From Zeus faber (Eukaryota > Chordata > Actinopteri > Zeiformes > Zeidae), in assembly GCA_960531495.1 (NCBI GenBank), contig OY482863.1, positions 2,186,466-2,250,465 on the forward strand: a DNA stretch of 64,000 bases, read 5' to 3'. Position 1 is the stretch's first letter, and each line of letters opens with the position of its first letter. Made by a program: the position numbers and the translations under genes. Positions 48,461 through 60,660 of this stretch are shown one piece after another. The notes under the pieces were generated by a model that was not told the origin of the DNA, ran no database searches, and saw nothing but the letters and a program-made list of their open reading frames with translations.

Positions 48461-51400
48461 TTGTGGCTATTTTCTTTTTTTTTTAATAATTGTAATGGAT
48501 CAATATGAGCACCATCTGCAGAAAAAAAGCTACATAGTACTTTATGAAGTAGTATAGACTTACAGTACATCAGGGCACTGGGTTGACAAACTTTAAAACT
48601 TTACATTTAAGAGCTTACTTTTAATTGCATACTTTTACTTCAGGAGAAATGTCAACATGGTACTTTCACTTTTAGAGTAATTTTATGTCAGGGTATTCAC
48701 CACTGTCTATAAATATTAGAACAAATGACAGAATAATTATGAAACGTATAAAATGTTTTTATTCAAGCAACAAGGTTTTACTAGCACAATAATTTGTCAT
48801 CAAATCCACTTACAAACATATATGGGATTGTTTGACAAGTTTAAAATCTACATTTTGTCCAGGTTTTCTCTGCATTTTTTTATTTGTTTTTTTACGAGCT
48901 ACGAACGACCAGTTATTAACAAAAATAAACCATGACGTTGGTTTTCACAGGCAATAACTGCAACTTCTAAGGGTTGAGGTGATTTACAGCATCAACACAT
49001 GATGCTGAGCAAATTCTTTCCTTTGTTGGCTGTACGCAAATTTACATCGTCAGAAGCAAAGGGCAAATATCAGCCCACTCTCCTCCACAGAAGATTAGAC
49101 ATTAAAGAGTGAGTAATTCCTGAAGAATTTATAAAACATGTCAAATTTTAAAAAATTAACTGTTGCTACTGAGGATGGGAAGGATTTGAATAAACAAAAA
49201 AGATCTCTTATTTGTGCTGAAAATGACATCTGGGTCTGTTTATTTATTCCATTTACCCCCATATCTACAAAGAACAAAAAATAAATGTTTCATTAATGTA
49301 AGGAGAAAACTTGCTGATGATGTAAAATAAGCTTAATAAAAATGTAAATACAAATATAACATTATGCCTTCAATTACATTAACCAGGTGGTTGTGTATCA
49401 CTTTTTTCTGGGACTAATGACATTTGACAAATGATGAATGCATATTTATGAAAACTGTGAATCGTGGCTGATGATGAAATGGACCAATAACAGTCACTTT
49501 CATTTTAAAGTAATAAGTTACTTGACAGTATGATTTCCTGTGTAAGGTAACAAGTTACTTATTACACTACTTGTAAGTTACTCACCACATAAGTGCAGAA
49601 GTCCGACTAGGCATTATAAAATGGAAGTGAGTAAGGGAGACGGCCTAGAGACCATTTCAATGTTCCTATCAAGAATTAACCTTAATGTGTGGCAACTATA
49701 GTGCTACTACGCCCCTAATAGGCTACTTGCTCTCACAAAACACGTAAAAAAAAAAAAGAAAGAAAAGTAGGCCTAAGTTACGCTTATTGTATGGCCTAAT
49801 GAGGAATATAGGGCTGAAACAGCAAGCGACAACACTTATCCGAGACTAGTTTAAATTTGATGGTTTATAAATAACTGAGAGAAACAATAGGTCTATGCAC
49901 ATCAGAAAGTTCCTGAGACTTGCCGATGCAAATACTGCATTTTACAATTATGTTCTTTTATAAATTCACAGTAATGACAATATATCCACTCCATGTCTCA
50001 CAAGGATTGCATGACTCAGCTGACAACCGACTTAGCGCTTCAACGTACCTTCCGATAACCCGATATATTTATATAACGCTATACTTTGTGTGGCGCGATA
50101 AAATAGTCAATACTCAATTGTTAGATGAATATGCAATATGAGGCACACGTGATACCTTCTTCCCTTAAACATGGCAGTGAATGAAATAAATATGATTAGA
50201 TCCACCCTAAGTAACTGAATTTAATTCCAATAAGTAACCTGTATCATGTTCAATTCCTCACGTTAACAACAAACTACATTTTATGAAAATCGGTTCGAAA
50301 TTAAGCAAGTTACAGTTGATTTTGTACAGAAGTCTGCATCTCTCAATAAACATTGTTTATGTTTACTAGCGGAACTTGACCGCTCCAATCTGGCGGACAC
50401 GCAGAGACCTAGAGGTGACCTACAGCGGCTCATTCCTGACATGGTAAAGTAGCAGCAACATAGTGCGACGCACCGTAAACCAATAATTGCGCTTCAGAGT
50501 AAAACATAGCACGCATCTGTCTTGTCTGTCTTCCTTTCACTGCAGCTCTGCATCAATATTTATTGAATTATTGCTTTAAAAAGTAGCAGTAAAACTGTTT
50601 TTCACTATGATGGTTAAATTTTGCAATTGATCCGTGGTTCATATGCAAGCCGAACCGTGGGGGGCGACCCATACGGATCACAGATCAACTACGTTCTGTT
50701 ACACCACTACTTGACCTGGTAACTGTAATGATATTACTAACATTGTATAAGCCACTCGTTATATTACTGCTAAAAAGTAATTTATTACTGTTACGCATTA
50801 CACACTTTTGTAACACATTACCCCCAACACTGTAGACCAACCACTTCAAACTATCAGGCCCAAGTAATCCATTCCGGAAGTGGGCTGAATAAAATAAAAG
50901 GAGAGGTGGAAGGAATAAAAACATGGATAAGCATGGTCGTTTCAAATATTACTCCTTTGATTTGGGATTTAGGTAGATGTGGCGTGGGGATGATGTGGTT
51001 TGAGCAAACACACCTGTCCTGGGTCTAGGAAGCTGATTCGTTCAAGATTCAAGAGGTTTCTTCGTCACATACATATACATACTTTCATACGTATGTGCAG
51101 GAAAATGTCAATTGGGGCCCAGGATCAGAGTGGTGGCTACAACTGTTGCTCGTTGGTTGGTCTAACCAGCAACAGGTAAAACCCCCATCCCCTCACTCCC
51201 TCAGGAGAGGAGCCCTTGTCATGACATGTGTCCATCAGCTCCGGGGTTGTTCTATCAAGCCCCGTCTCCACAATACACTTGTGTTTTCTCAACCCCATCG
51301 TCTGTGTTTTTGTGCCGGAGGGCTCTGAATACACCACTTGGAAGGCTTGTGGTAGGCGAAACTGCCACAGTAGGATATTGAAAATATAGACTATCAGAAT

Positions 51401-52369
51401 ATAAATATATTTTCAGTGTCCAAATGTAGTTAGATACATCACTAGACCTTTCTATAATTACCAGAGTGATTGCTGTGGGGTATTCATTTTTCAGTGTCTA
51501 TATTTATTTGTTACTTAAACTGCCATCTTAGCACTTCACCATTGTCACCATTTAAAAAAAATAACATCAGGGCGGAACTCAAACTCCCACCTGATAATAA
51601 CTAACTATGGTAACTTACTATCTGGCCTCGACCCGTTTGGTCAAGACTGCATTCAAGCCGGCTCAGGTTGCACCGACTTAACAAAAGGTGAAGGCGGATT
51701 CTCACAAAGTGGGGTTGAAAAGGAAGCTTTGAGCTTGTGCGTTTGGCTGGCTACTCCTGTGAGAGCCGGGCTGGGAAAGGAATTAAACACCGAAATTACA
51801 CTCTGGTGTCCAAGACGCTCAACAAAAGGCCTGAAATCTCATATGGGGCTCAAATACAAACCGGCTGTTTATCCATTTTTCTGGGAAACAATGTACTGTG
51901 ATGGCAGTAGCACAGACTCCACAATGCATAGCTGAGATTGATTCTTTTCCCAGGATGAGAAAATATCTGAGAAATAAATCTTATGTTTTTTAAAGAAGTA
52001 CTTTTCATGTGCGCGGAAATACCAACTATCCTCAATTTTTAGTCAGATTTCTGACTTAAGAAACAAAAGTATTTGTGCAATTGGATTACCGTATTTCCTC
52101 AAATAGTGACAAGGGACTTTAATTACCTCAACATCCTTCCTTGAGCTCAATGTCATCTGGTTGTTTTTGTCGCCACGCATGGATGGATTGTACAGTTTGT
52201 ACCTGCAGACCTGTTCGTGCAACCTTCCTTTAGAACATGTCGGTCTTGAATTACCTGAGATGCATGGCACGGAGTACCAAAAATTGGGGGGTGCGCTCCC
52301 TCTTGCAAAATCGCCATGCGGCGTTGTCACGACTGCCACAATGACATCATACATACTGCGCACACTAAA

Positions 52370-52500
52370 TGACACTACGGAGACTAAAGCAGGCTTTAGG
52401 TGTCTTTGCAAGGATACCTCAGCAGGCTACCAGGAGGTTGACTGGCAATCTTCAGATTGCTAGAGGACCCGCTCTCCCTGCTGAGCCACTGCCCCCCGTT
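52370..52500 (-). repeat. degenerate tRNA-derived SINE head
   Basis: On the minus strand it reads GGGGGGCAGTGGCTCAGCAG, a good A box region, and continues with a tRNA-like stem order and a degraded B box. It ends around GGTATCCTTGCAAAGACACC. It is shorter and more diverged than the SINEs at 13, 30 and 54 kb. Confidence 0.5.
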
Positions 52501-52864
52501 TTCACAAACTCAGCCATGCTACAGGGCAAACAGCTCATGGTGAGCAGTTGGAAGCCCACTGATATAGTACCTTTTCCAAATCCGCACCTAAAATTAACCA
52601 AGAACAAGCCATTGTAAATCTGAAAACTTCACACGTCACTAGACAAAAGTGATTAATTAGCCTAAGCAATGCACCAGCCAGACAGCCTATCAGCCTGATA
52701 GCAATAATAGACAGCACTAGGACGTAGCAGAAGAAATGTCTCCATCAAGATCAGTGGTATTCAAACTGTGGGCTTCAGAGGATATAACAACACACACACT
52801 TTTTTTTTTTTTTTTTTTTTTAAAGCACTGATTTGACATAAATAAGTACATTTCATGAAATATG

Positions 52865-53470
52865 TTAAAGGGGACCTATTTTATACTCCCTTTCAACAGG
52901 TTAATAAAAGTCTCCGAGTCTTGTCTTTGAACTTTTTTGTTTATGAAAATACCACTCAGTTTAAGCATTCTAGCCATTCTACCATGCCTCAAAATCCAGT
53001 TTCCAATCCAGTTTCAGTGTGTGTGTCGCTTTAAATAAAAATGCTGCCGCTCCCCACGCCCACTCTGGAACTGTTTGCCCCAGTTCTGTGAGCTTGTTGC
53101 ATAAAGTACGTAAACTTTTACTTATTTCACCTTAGCGGTACACCAAAATCTGTTTCTGAACAAATTCGAGAAAATTAGAAAAACAAGCCATCCAGTTGCT
53201 GAATCTCCACTCATATTAGATCTAGTTTAAAAGGCCTAATTTAAAAGTTTGTTCCGACTTTTCTTGGCCATGCTGCAAGCTTGTGGGGGCGCACAGGGCT
53301 TTTGTTTCACTCAATTAGGAAATGTCGGAAAATAAAATAAAATAAATAAATAAATACATCTACAATAAAAACACTGTTTAATTGGTTTTGTTGGTAGAAA
53401 CATGCAGCGCATGTTTGCGGTTGCCTACAGCCAACCTACCACATACACACAGCAGAATTATTTTTTAAAT
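52865..53470. mobile_element. truncated TTAA-type DNA transposon, second copy
   Basis: The left end TTAAAGGGGACCTATTTTAT is intact. Internal blocks match the element at 23554-24359 in order. The right end is missing where L2 LINE sequence begins near 53475. Confidence 0.65.
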
Positions 53471-53474
53471 AGTT

Positions 53475-54226
53475 ACCTTCAGTTACATAATCATCACATT
53501 TAAAAACAAGCAATAAATCTTAAAATCAATCCTAAAGCAGACAGGAAGCCAGTGGAGGGAAGCCAAAACTGGTGTTATATGTTCATGCTTTCTGGTTCCA
53601 CTTAGTTGACGGGCAGCTGCATTTTGTACTAGTTGCAGATGATTCCGAGAAGATTTATACACATACAGAGAATTGATTGCAGTAGACCAACCAAGAAGTA
53701 ATAAAACCATGAATAACTCTTTCAAGGTCATTCGGAGAGAGATAAGCTTGGCTAGGAGTCTTAGCTGGAAGAAGCAGGTTTTTACAACTGACCTAATCTG
53801 TCTGGGGACAACTGTCTGTGTATCAAATTGAAAGGCGCTATCAAAAATTACACCAAGATTCTTGGCAGCCGACCGATTGTAAGAAGCTAAAGGGCCAAGA
53901 GTATCACAATTGTCCACTGGGCCAGTTTGTCTAAATGTAACAATTTCATCTTTATTTTCATTAAGATTAAAATGTTTTTATTTCATCCAGGTTTTGACAT
54001 AATTTAAACAGTCCAGCAGGGACTGCATGGATTAGTTACTTTTGGTTTGTAAACGCAGATAGATTTGTATGTCTTCAGCAAAACAATGAAAAGGAATGTT
54101 GTGTTTCTTAAAAACTGACCCCAAGGGCAGCATATATAGTGAAAAGAGGACCGGGCCCAAAATGGATCCTTGAGGCCCAATCACTTGACGGCCCAAGTGA
54201 TTGGGCCGTGTTAGAACAATACTCAT
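53475..54226 (-). pseudogene. L2-type LINE reverse transcriptase fragment, 3' part
   Basis: On the minus strand it reads [20 protein letters not shown], then a decayed catalytic box FAED where YADD is expected, then KNLGVIFDSAFQFDTQ, QLVQNAAARQLSGTRKHEHI and TPVLASLHWLPVCFRIDFKI. This is the palm to C-terminal region of an L2/CR1-type retrotransposon polymerase. Frameshifts and the altered active site make it inactive. It stops before the usual 3' end. Confidence 0.85.
54174..54207. repeat. perfect 14-bp inverted repeat with 6-base loop in the LINE
   Basis: Arms GGCCCAATCACTTG and CAAGTGATTGGGCC flank the loop ACGGCC. It replaces part of the reverse transcriptase sequence just before the GPQGSILGP motif, so it is not ancestral to the element. 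Confidence 0.9.
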
Positions 54227-54436
54227 TACATTACATTACATTTACATTGATCAGACGCTTTTATCCAAAGCGACTTACAATTGTTCAATCACCGACGGAC
54301 GCAGCCATCAGGAGCAATTTGGGGTTAAGTGTCTTGCTCAAGGACACTACAGCATGCTAACAGGAGGAGCCTGGGATCGAACCAGCAACCTTTAGATCAC
54401 TAGACCACCAGCTCTACCGCCTGAACTACCATCCCC
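54227..54436 (-). repeat. tRNA-derived SINE, copy C, inside an L2 LINE
   Basis: Head GGGGATGGTAGTTCAGGCGG, exact B box GGTTCGATCCC, body and TGTAATGTAATG tail as in copies A and B. The motif ACTCA on both sides may be part of the target duplication. It separates WFQSYLSNRKFSV from the [10 protein letters not shown] block of the LINE. Confidence 0.9.
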
Positions 54437-55420
54437 ACTCACTTAACTGTACTGAGAACTTCCTATTTGACAGGTAAGACTGGAACCATTTAAGGGCAGT
54501 ACTTTTGATAGCTACGCAGTGTTTGAGACGTGATTAAAGGATACTATGACCCACTGGGTCAAAGGCAGCTGCCAGATCCAAAAGCACTAAAACAGCCAAT
54601 TTCCCTCTGTCCACCATTAAAAGAAGGATATAAAAGACTCTTTAAAGTGTGACGTTGTTTAAAACCAGGCCTAAACTTTTCTTGAATGCCATGGTCATCT
54701 AGAAATGTTTGAATTTGGATATAAACTACTTTATTCAAGACTTTGGACAAAAAAGTTGCGGTGATCGGAGAGAATGGAGGGGTGCAGGTTTCTCTTCTTC
54801 TTCTCTTCTTGATAAAACAAGAATTCTTGAACCACCAGCATCGAAAACTTATTCTAGAAGGCAAGAGGAAATGCTATCTCGGGGACAACTTGTAGGCCGC
54901 AGATGAATAACTACGTCTGATAAGAAGTATAATGATATTCGTTTAAACTGAACAAAGACAGCTGGGCACAAAGGGCCCACTGACGGGTCAATGGAAAAGG
55001 AAGTGGGAGAAGATGTAAGAGCAGAAATGTTATCGATAAAGAAATTCTGAAAGTTTTGACAGAGTGTAGGAGTTGGCATAATACACAGTGTATCACAGAG
55101 ATTCATGAGATAATTGAAAGTGTAGAAGAGGACCTGAGGTTTATGGCTGTTGGCAGAGACAATTTGAGATATAAACTCTGTTTTTGCAGTTTTCCCTCAT
55201 CTGCGGTTTTGTCACAGACAGTTGGTATTGGTTCCTCTTTCTTTTAAAAGATTTGTGCTGTTCTGTGGCGCCAAAAGAGCAGTTCCCATGCTTAGGGGGC
55301 CGGCGGCGCTATTTCTCCAGCTGTGTAGGTGTAGTTACTCAGATGGGGAACTGTCCTAATTCTACTGAGGCATGGGAGCCAGCGCGCACAGCTGTCTGGA
55401 GGAGAAATCAAAAATAAACC
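54437..55420 (-). pseudogene. L2-type LINE reverse transcriptase fragment, 5' part
   Basis: On the minus strand it shows FLSKVLNKVVYIQIQTFLDD, HGIQEKFRPGFKQRHT, a decayed LLDLAAAFDPVGH-like box and KWFQSYLSNRKFSVQLS. Further upstream FQNFFIDNISAL matches the linker before the polymerase. No endonuclease domain is visible, so the copy is 5' truncated. It continues into 53475-54226 across the SINE. Confidence 0.8.
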
Positions 55421-56615
55421 CTGCTTTAATTCTCTGAGTTAAGTTTACGTTTTTCATTTTCCATTCAAGTAAGAAACAAAGGAAATTAAATAAATCTAAA
55501 TCTCACTCTGAGATTATATTAAATATTGCTATATTATAATCACAAGATTTGCAAATAGAGCGGCAGGTACGTGCAGGGGGGAGGGCACCTGCCCCTTTGC
55601 CACATGGTGCTCTTTTTATCCGGCGCGTTTTTTAAGCGGGAATGGACATCGAGGTAGCAGCTTGTCTGGGCAAGATACAGTATATTCATGAGGAACGTGC
55701 CCTCGGCGCACCTGCAATGTGCGCACAGCTCTGCGCTCGCTGCTCCATTTGCCCGGAGCAAAATGCCTAGAACCGGCGCTGAGGGTCCATGTGCCTTTTG
55801 TTTTTTGAGCATCTGCCTTCTTAAAGTCTACACAGGAAGTGAGATCCGATCACCAGTGGTTACTCGACAGCTCTGAGCGGAGAGGGGGAGAGGCTCCACC
55901 CTCTCTCTCTCTCTCTCTCTCTCCGCTTCAGTTTCAGGACACGGTAAACCGGACTTACAATGCTCTGATTTTTCCTGGCGGATAAAAAAATATTTTTTTA
56001 ATCGTCTGTCATTAATGTCAATCGCGATCGATGGAGTCGATTGTCGATAGATGATTTAATTGTAAATCTGCCCAAGCCTCCTATCAGGTGATAACCCCTT
56101 GTTTTGCCTTGTAAAATCGATATAAAAAAAAGAAAAAGTTAAATTAAAAACTTGCCAGTCAAAATGTCCGGTAATAATGCTCATACAAAACGTAGCTGCT
56201 CCACGATGAGTTGCTGTCTCATCCCGACGATGCGGATGAGACAGGCTAGTGGTGTACCCAGCACCTGCAGGGCTGGGATCCCACCGGCAAAAGAAAGTTT
56301 AAATGCCACTGATCCAGATATAGTTGTGTTTTAAGAAACAATGAAGACAAACTGAAGCAAGAAATACAACATTCACAATGTCGCAATTTCAATTTGATCG
56401 CTGGCGCAAGACATGTTTAGTTTGGATTTACAGTATGAAATCAAATAAAACGTATTGCATCTCATTGATAAAGAGAATGTTTCTGTGTGTGCTCGTTATG
56501 TAATGATGTTAAAATCATAGTTTCAATGTTATAATTAAGTTTCAGCTCCCAATTGAGCCAGTTTGAAAACACAATCGTGGGTCAAACAATGTGAATTGTT
56601 GTGGGGGATATGACT

Positions 56616-56745
<130 letters not shown>

Positions 56746-56754
56746 AAATAAAAA

Positions 56755-57180
56755 CTAAAAACTGTGGGAGCGGGGCACGACTTATTAAGATTATTTTCTG
56801 CGCATAACGCATGGAGAGGGGGTGATAGGGAGAGTCACAGAGAAAGTGTCCCCATTACGCACGGTTTCATTCCATACAGTTCCGTACGCACTTGTTTTGT
56901 TCACTAAGCAGACATAAAATAAAACAACCTACATCTAAAATAAAAACTTCGCAGGCACCCCATCGCTAGCGAGCGCATTGTCGGTACCGTCCGAGAGGGA
57001 GACAGGTGCTCCAATTGCGCCCCAATCGTTTCCTCTCCGCACCCCCCTCGGGACGGCGCCCTAGGCAGACGCCTTTCTCTCGCCTATAGGAAGAGCCGGG
57101 CGAGCCGGCCCGGGCAGCCGGGGCCGGGCCAGGCACTCCCACCGCCAAATAGTCGAAAATTCGCATTTTACAGCCGAATC
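56755..57180. repeat. dispersed repeat, inverted copy of the 33.84-34.26 kb repeat
   Basis: It shares TTTTCTGCGCATAACGCATG, CAACCTACATCTAAAATA and GGCGCCCTAGGC with the copy at 33.9-34.2 kb in reverse orientation. The final part (57080-57140) is G+C-rich with GGCCCGGGCAGCCGGGGCC. Non-coding; family not recognised. Confidence 0.6.
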
Positions 57181-57449
57181 CAAAATCCTGAGTCGAGTAC
57201 AGCTCTAGACAAAACACAGAATGTCTTCGGTTCTCAGAGGTAAATGTAATATTTGTATGAAGGTAGGTCTTGGGTTCAGTTGTAAATTTAAGATTTGAAA
57301 ACATCACAAATGTTGAGTCTGATGCAGAAGAACTTGACTCATTTTTGGAAAAAAAAAGAAAACTATGAATAAAGTATATAAGAAAATGTTGACATTGAAA
57401 TGAAGGTACTTAAATAAATTCAAAACTTAATTTAAAGCTACTCCATCAC

Positions 57450-58237
57450 TAGGGATGTCACGATTTTACAAATCCACGATTCGATTTTCGATTCAAACTT
57501 TTTTTTTTTCCCCAGCACTGACGGCTATGCCATTGTAAAGACTATGGAGTCTTGATTTGTGAAGAAAAACACTTGTTTCTCAATAAGTAACTTATTTGAA
57601 TATTAACAATTATAAAAAATAACAAAAATATAAAAATATTTAAACAACACACCTAAACAGTTAAGAGCTTTAGAAAAACTAGACTTTAGAATAATAAACA
57701 ATAAGTTACTTATGACACCACTTTTAAGATAGTCACAAAAATAAGCCTGAAAAACAGATGCTATTTTAGGCCAGAGGGGAAGGCTGGTAGTAAAATGCAA
57801 ATTACTAGCTGCAGCTCCGCAGCTCCGACCAGAGCGATCTTTTCTCCAAACAAAGCAAACAAAAACTCTAGATGTATTTAATCAACTCCGTTTCCTGCTA
57901 CTGCATTGCTGTGGAGCAAATCACAGATCGCTCCTGAAAAAAAATCCCTCCCACGTTCTCACGGGGCAAATGCCTGGCACGGTCCGGGAGCTGGTGGTCG
58001 GGAACCTCTGCATTAGAGGACATTCCGTCGGTGAAGGTCGGGTTTATTTCCCACTTTCATCTTCACATCTGTGGAATTACTGGACATTCCGGTCAAAGGC
58101 GCGCTCTCCCTTGTACACACGGCGAAACCTAGTAGACTTCGCAAACAGTTACTGGGAATATTTCTCTTTAATGTGCGTTCACTGTGCAACAAACCCAATC
58201 GATTTTCGATTTTCGATTTCGAATCGTGACACCCCTA
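57450..58237. mobile_element. complete non-autonomous hAT-like transposon with target duplication
   Basis: It starts TAGGGATGTCACGATTTTAC and ends GAATCGTGACACCCCTA, a terminal inverted repeat of about 16 bp with one or two changes, extending into CGATTTTCGATT sub-terminal repeats. It is flanked by TCCATCAC (57442-57449) and TCCATAAC (58238-58245), an 8-bp duplication with one mismatch. At 788 bp with no transposase, it is mobilised only in trans. Confidence 0.85.
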
Positions 58238-58524
58238 TCCATAACCTTTAAGGCCTAATATTTGAAGACTTTGAATTAAAACATTTTAAGTACACGCAGA
58301 TAGGCCCCAAATAACTTTAAGTAAATATACAGAAGAGAAGCCTACCGTACACTCTACTTAGTAGTGTAGTCACCTCAACCTTCTCTGCAGCCCTGTTTAA
58401 TAGAATGTAATAGTATAATAATATAGTATAATTTACTGGAGTGTTTGTAATGTTGGGTGGCCGCCCTCTCTTGTCAAGCAGTCATTTTCAGCACCGTAAC
58501 AGAGCAGGAATCGTGGAGTTGAAA

Positions 58525-58858
58525 ACATAACGATGGCCACCTCCACTGGCTTCCGGTCAAGTTCGGCATCTCCTATAAACTCTTCCTCCTCACATACTTC
58601 AAGCACTCGCCCCCCAATATCTGTCCAACCTCCTCCACCAGCACACTCCATCCTTAGACATGGGTCTGCTGTCCGTCCCCCCAGTACCAAACTTTCGGGG
58701 ACAGAGCTTTCAGTGTGGCCGCCCCCACCCTCTGGAACTCTCTCCCTCCAGTTATCCATAACATTGTTTCTGCACCTCTCTCCCTTAATCTGTCGCCCCC
58801 CCCGCCCCTCTCCTGTAAAGCGATCTTGGGTTTTTTGAAAGGCACTATACAAATTTTA

Positions 58859-58891
<33 letters not shown>

Positions 58892-58895
58892 GTTA
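58525..58895 (+). pseudogene. L2-like LINE 3' end
   Basis: Frames read in turn give HWLPVKFGISYKLFLLTYF, then TFGDRAFSVAAPTLWNSLPP, separated by frameshifts. The sequence ends TGTAAAGCGATCTTGGG, AAGGCACTATACAAATTTTA and a (TTA)n tail. This is the standard 3' end of an L2-type element. Confidence 0.8.
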
Positions 58896-60179
58896 TAATA
58901 CAGTTCAATGTATAATTGGATGCATCTGTGAAGCTGCAGAAGGCTTAATGGGTTTAAAAGGCCAGTGAGCACCCCTAGGTGTTCTGCCAAAAGCGCGAAG
59001 GCGCGTAATTAAACACAACTTAGTAGGCAGTGCCTCACTGGACTGGAGACGAAACAATGGAATCTGAAAACGCTCACTGTGTCCGATCAGGAGAGCGACC
59101 CTAAAACCTTTCACAAAAGTGTGATTTTGTCGACGGACACGATATACTTAGTCTTGTCTGTCTGAATGTGAAACAAACAGGGTGTGACTGGAGGCCATGA
59201 TAACAAAATGCAGTTTTCCCCCTTTCCTTCCTTCCTTCAGCCTGGCCAAGCCGTACGAAAGGATGAAGAGTCTTTCTGTTTTTCTGTTAAAATTCTTTGG
59301 AGCTGCAGTGCATCCAAACCACCACGCCGGAGCAGATCGTTTGGCCAGAGGGCTGGGTTTTTCATTCCCCCAGTGAAGCGTTGCAAAAAAACTGCAGATG
59401 GGGATCTGAGAGATGGGACTGTCTTAGCCCGTCTTTCAGCCAAAAACAATGTATTGGAATTAAACTCTGACACTTCATAATGAAGCCCCCCCCCCTGCAA
59501 GATCACTTACAGCAGGAGCAAAGATATAAAAAGTTGATTAAAAAAAAAGGTTCCAACTACATCAATCTTACTATATATCAACTATATCCACAACTTCTCT
59601 TTATTTTGTCTGCACTGAAGAAGATCCAGTGTCCTTTTACCATTTTAACTGTTTGGTGAAAACTATTTCACGCGGCTGCGAGAGAACATTCTGGTCCCTC
59701 TCATGATGGCGCACGTCCTCTCTGAAACGTTCTGGATCAGCAACACACCAGAACCAGCTACCGAGCCCACTTTACATCAAACTAAGGATCAACCAAAAGA
59801 GCTTTTGGGTTCTGCTACGTTTTCCAAGACAGACAACAGATAATGTGCTGTCTCGCCGAGATGGGTGAGTGGATGAATTACCTGCTGGGGGAGGGGCTTG
59901 CCCTGGGGTTCCACGCCCACTTCTTGATTACGTCACTTGATTGGTTAAAAAATTAAAAAAGCGCGAGAGCCCGTGTGTTGGGTGGAGGACACCACGGCGG
60001 ACCACGCCACCACCCCCACCCCCACGGAAACGACATAGAGGAGCGCACGCATAACGAAAATACATTCAATGGCTGTTTCCATTTAACTGGCAGCTAAATA
60101 AACGCGGTGTAAGTATTAAATGTGGGACTTTTCAAACTACATCACCTCATGGATTACCACTTTAATTAAATCCACTTCT

Positions 60180-60660
60180 CCAAACCGCCGTGAGTTGGCT
60201 CTTCATCGTCCGTTAAAGCGTCTGGGGGGAGGAACGTGGCGTGTGACAGGACGACTCTCAGTCGCAGCTCGTCTGTCGGTGAACTTTCGACAAACATTTC
60301 CCCACATTTCCCCACATTTCCCCACATTTCGCCACATGTCGCCATGTTTCGCCGCGGCTCCGCTGGGTCAAACCGCGGCCACCATACGAGAGGACGCGGC
60401 GCGGGGTGCGCGGAGCCCAAGTGGCCGTGACAGCGCCGCCACGCTTCCTCCGCACAACGCTCGAAACCCTCGCTGCTGTCAGTTCCAACGGGCCGAAGGT
60501 GGAGAACCGGGGAGAGTTTGTCACAGATGGCGCGACCCGCAGTGTTCTCTACTCACGGTGAAAGCGCCGCCGCCGCCGCTGCTGCTGCTCCGGCTGCGAA
60601 TGACTCCGCTTCGCTGTGCTGCGCATGCGCCGTGGCGACGATCCCCAATTCGCAGACGTC
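60180..60660 (-). promoter_or_regulatory. CpG-rich candidate promoter of slc4a2 long form
   Basis: A sharply GC- and CpG-rich block stands out from AT-rich surroundings. It contains the palindromic NRF-1-type site GCGCATGCGC at 60621-60630 and a run of 10-bp ATTTCCCCAC-like units at about 60294-60340. On the minus strand a putative non-coding exon downstream of the NRF-1 site ends at a GTGAGTA donor. The island could instead serve a different or divergent transcript. Promoter identity is strong from composition; assignment to slc4a2 is inference. Confidence 0.55.
60557..60640 (-). other. slc4a2: putative slc4a2 non-coding exon 1 (5' UTR)
   Basis: On the minus strand the CpG-rich sequence with CAG/CGG-type repeats ends with GCTTTCACC and a consensus donor GTGAGTAG (donor bases at 60555-60556). 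Exon 2 at 36.6 kb has a strong acceptor and needs an upstream exon, and this is the best candidate seen. The transcription start is a guess placed just downstream of the NRF-1 motif. The implied intron 1 would be about 24 kb. Confidence 0.4.

Noticed and set aside
54032..54360. Possible tRNA gene at the tRNA-like segment near 54.4 kb
   Set aside because: The A and B boxes are followed by a fixed non-tRNA body and repeat tail shared with copies at 13 and 30 kb, so it is a SINE head, not a tRNA gene.
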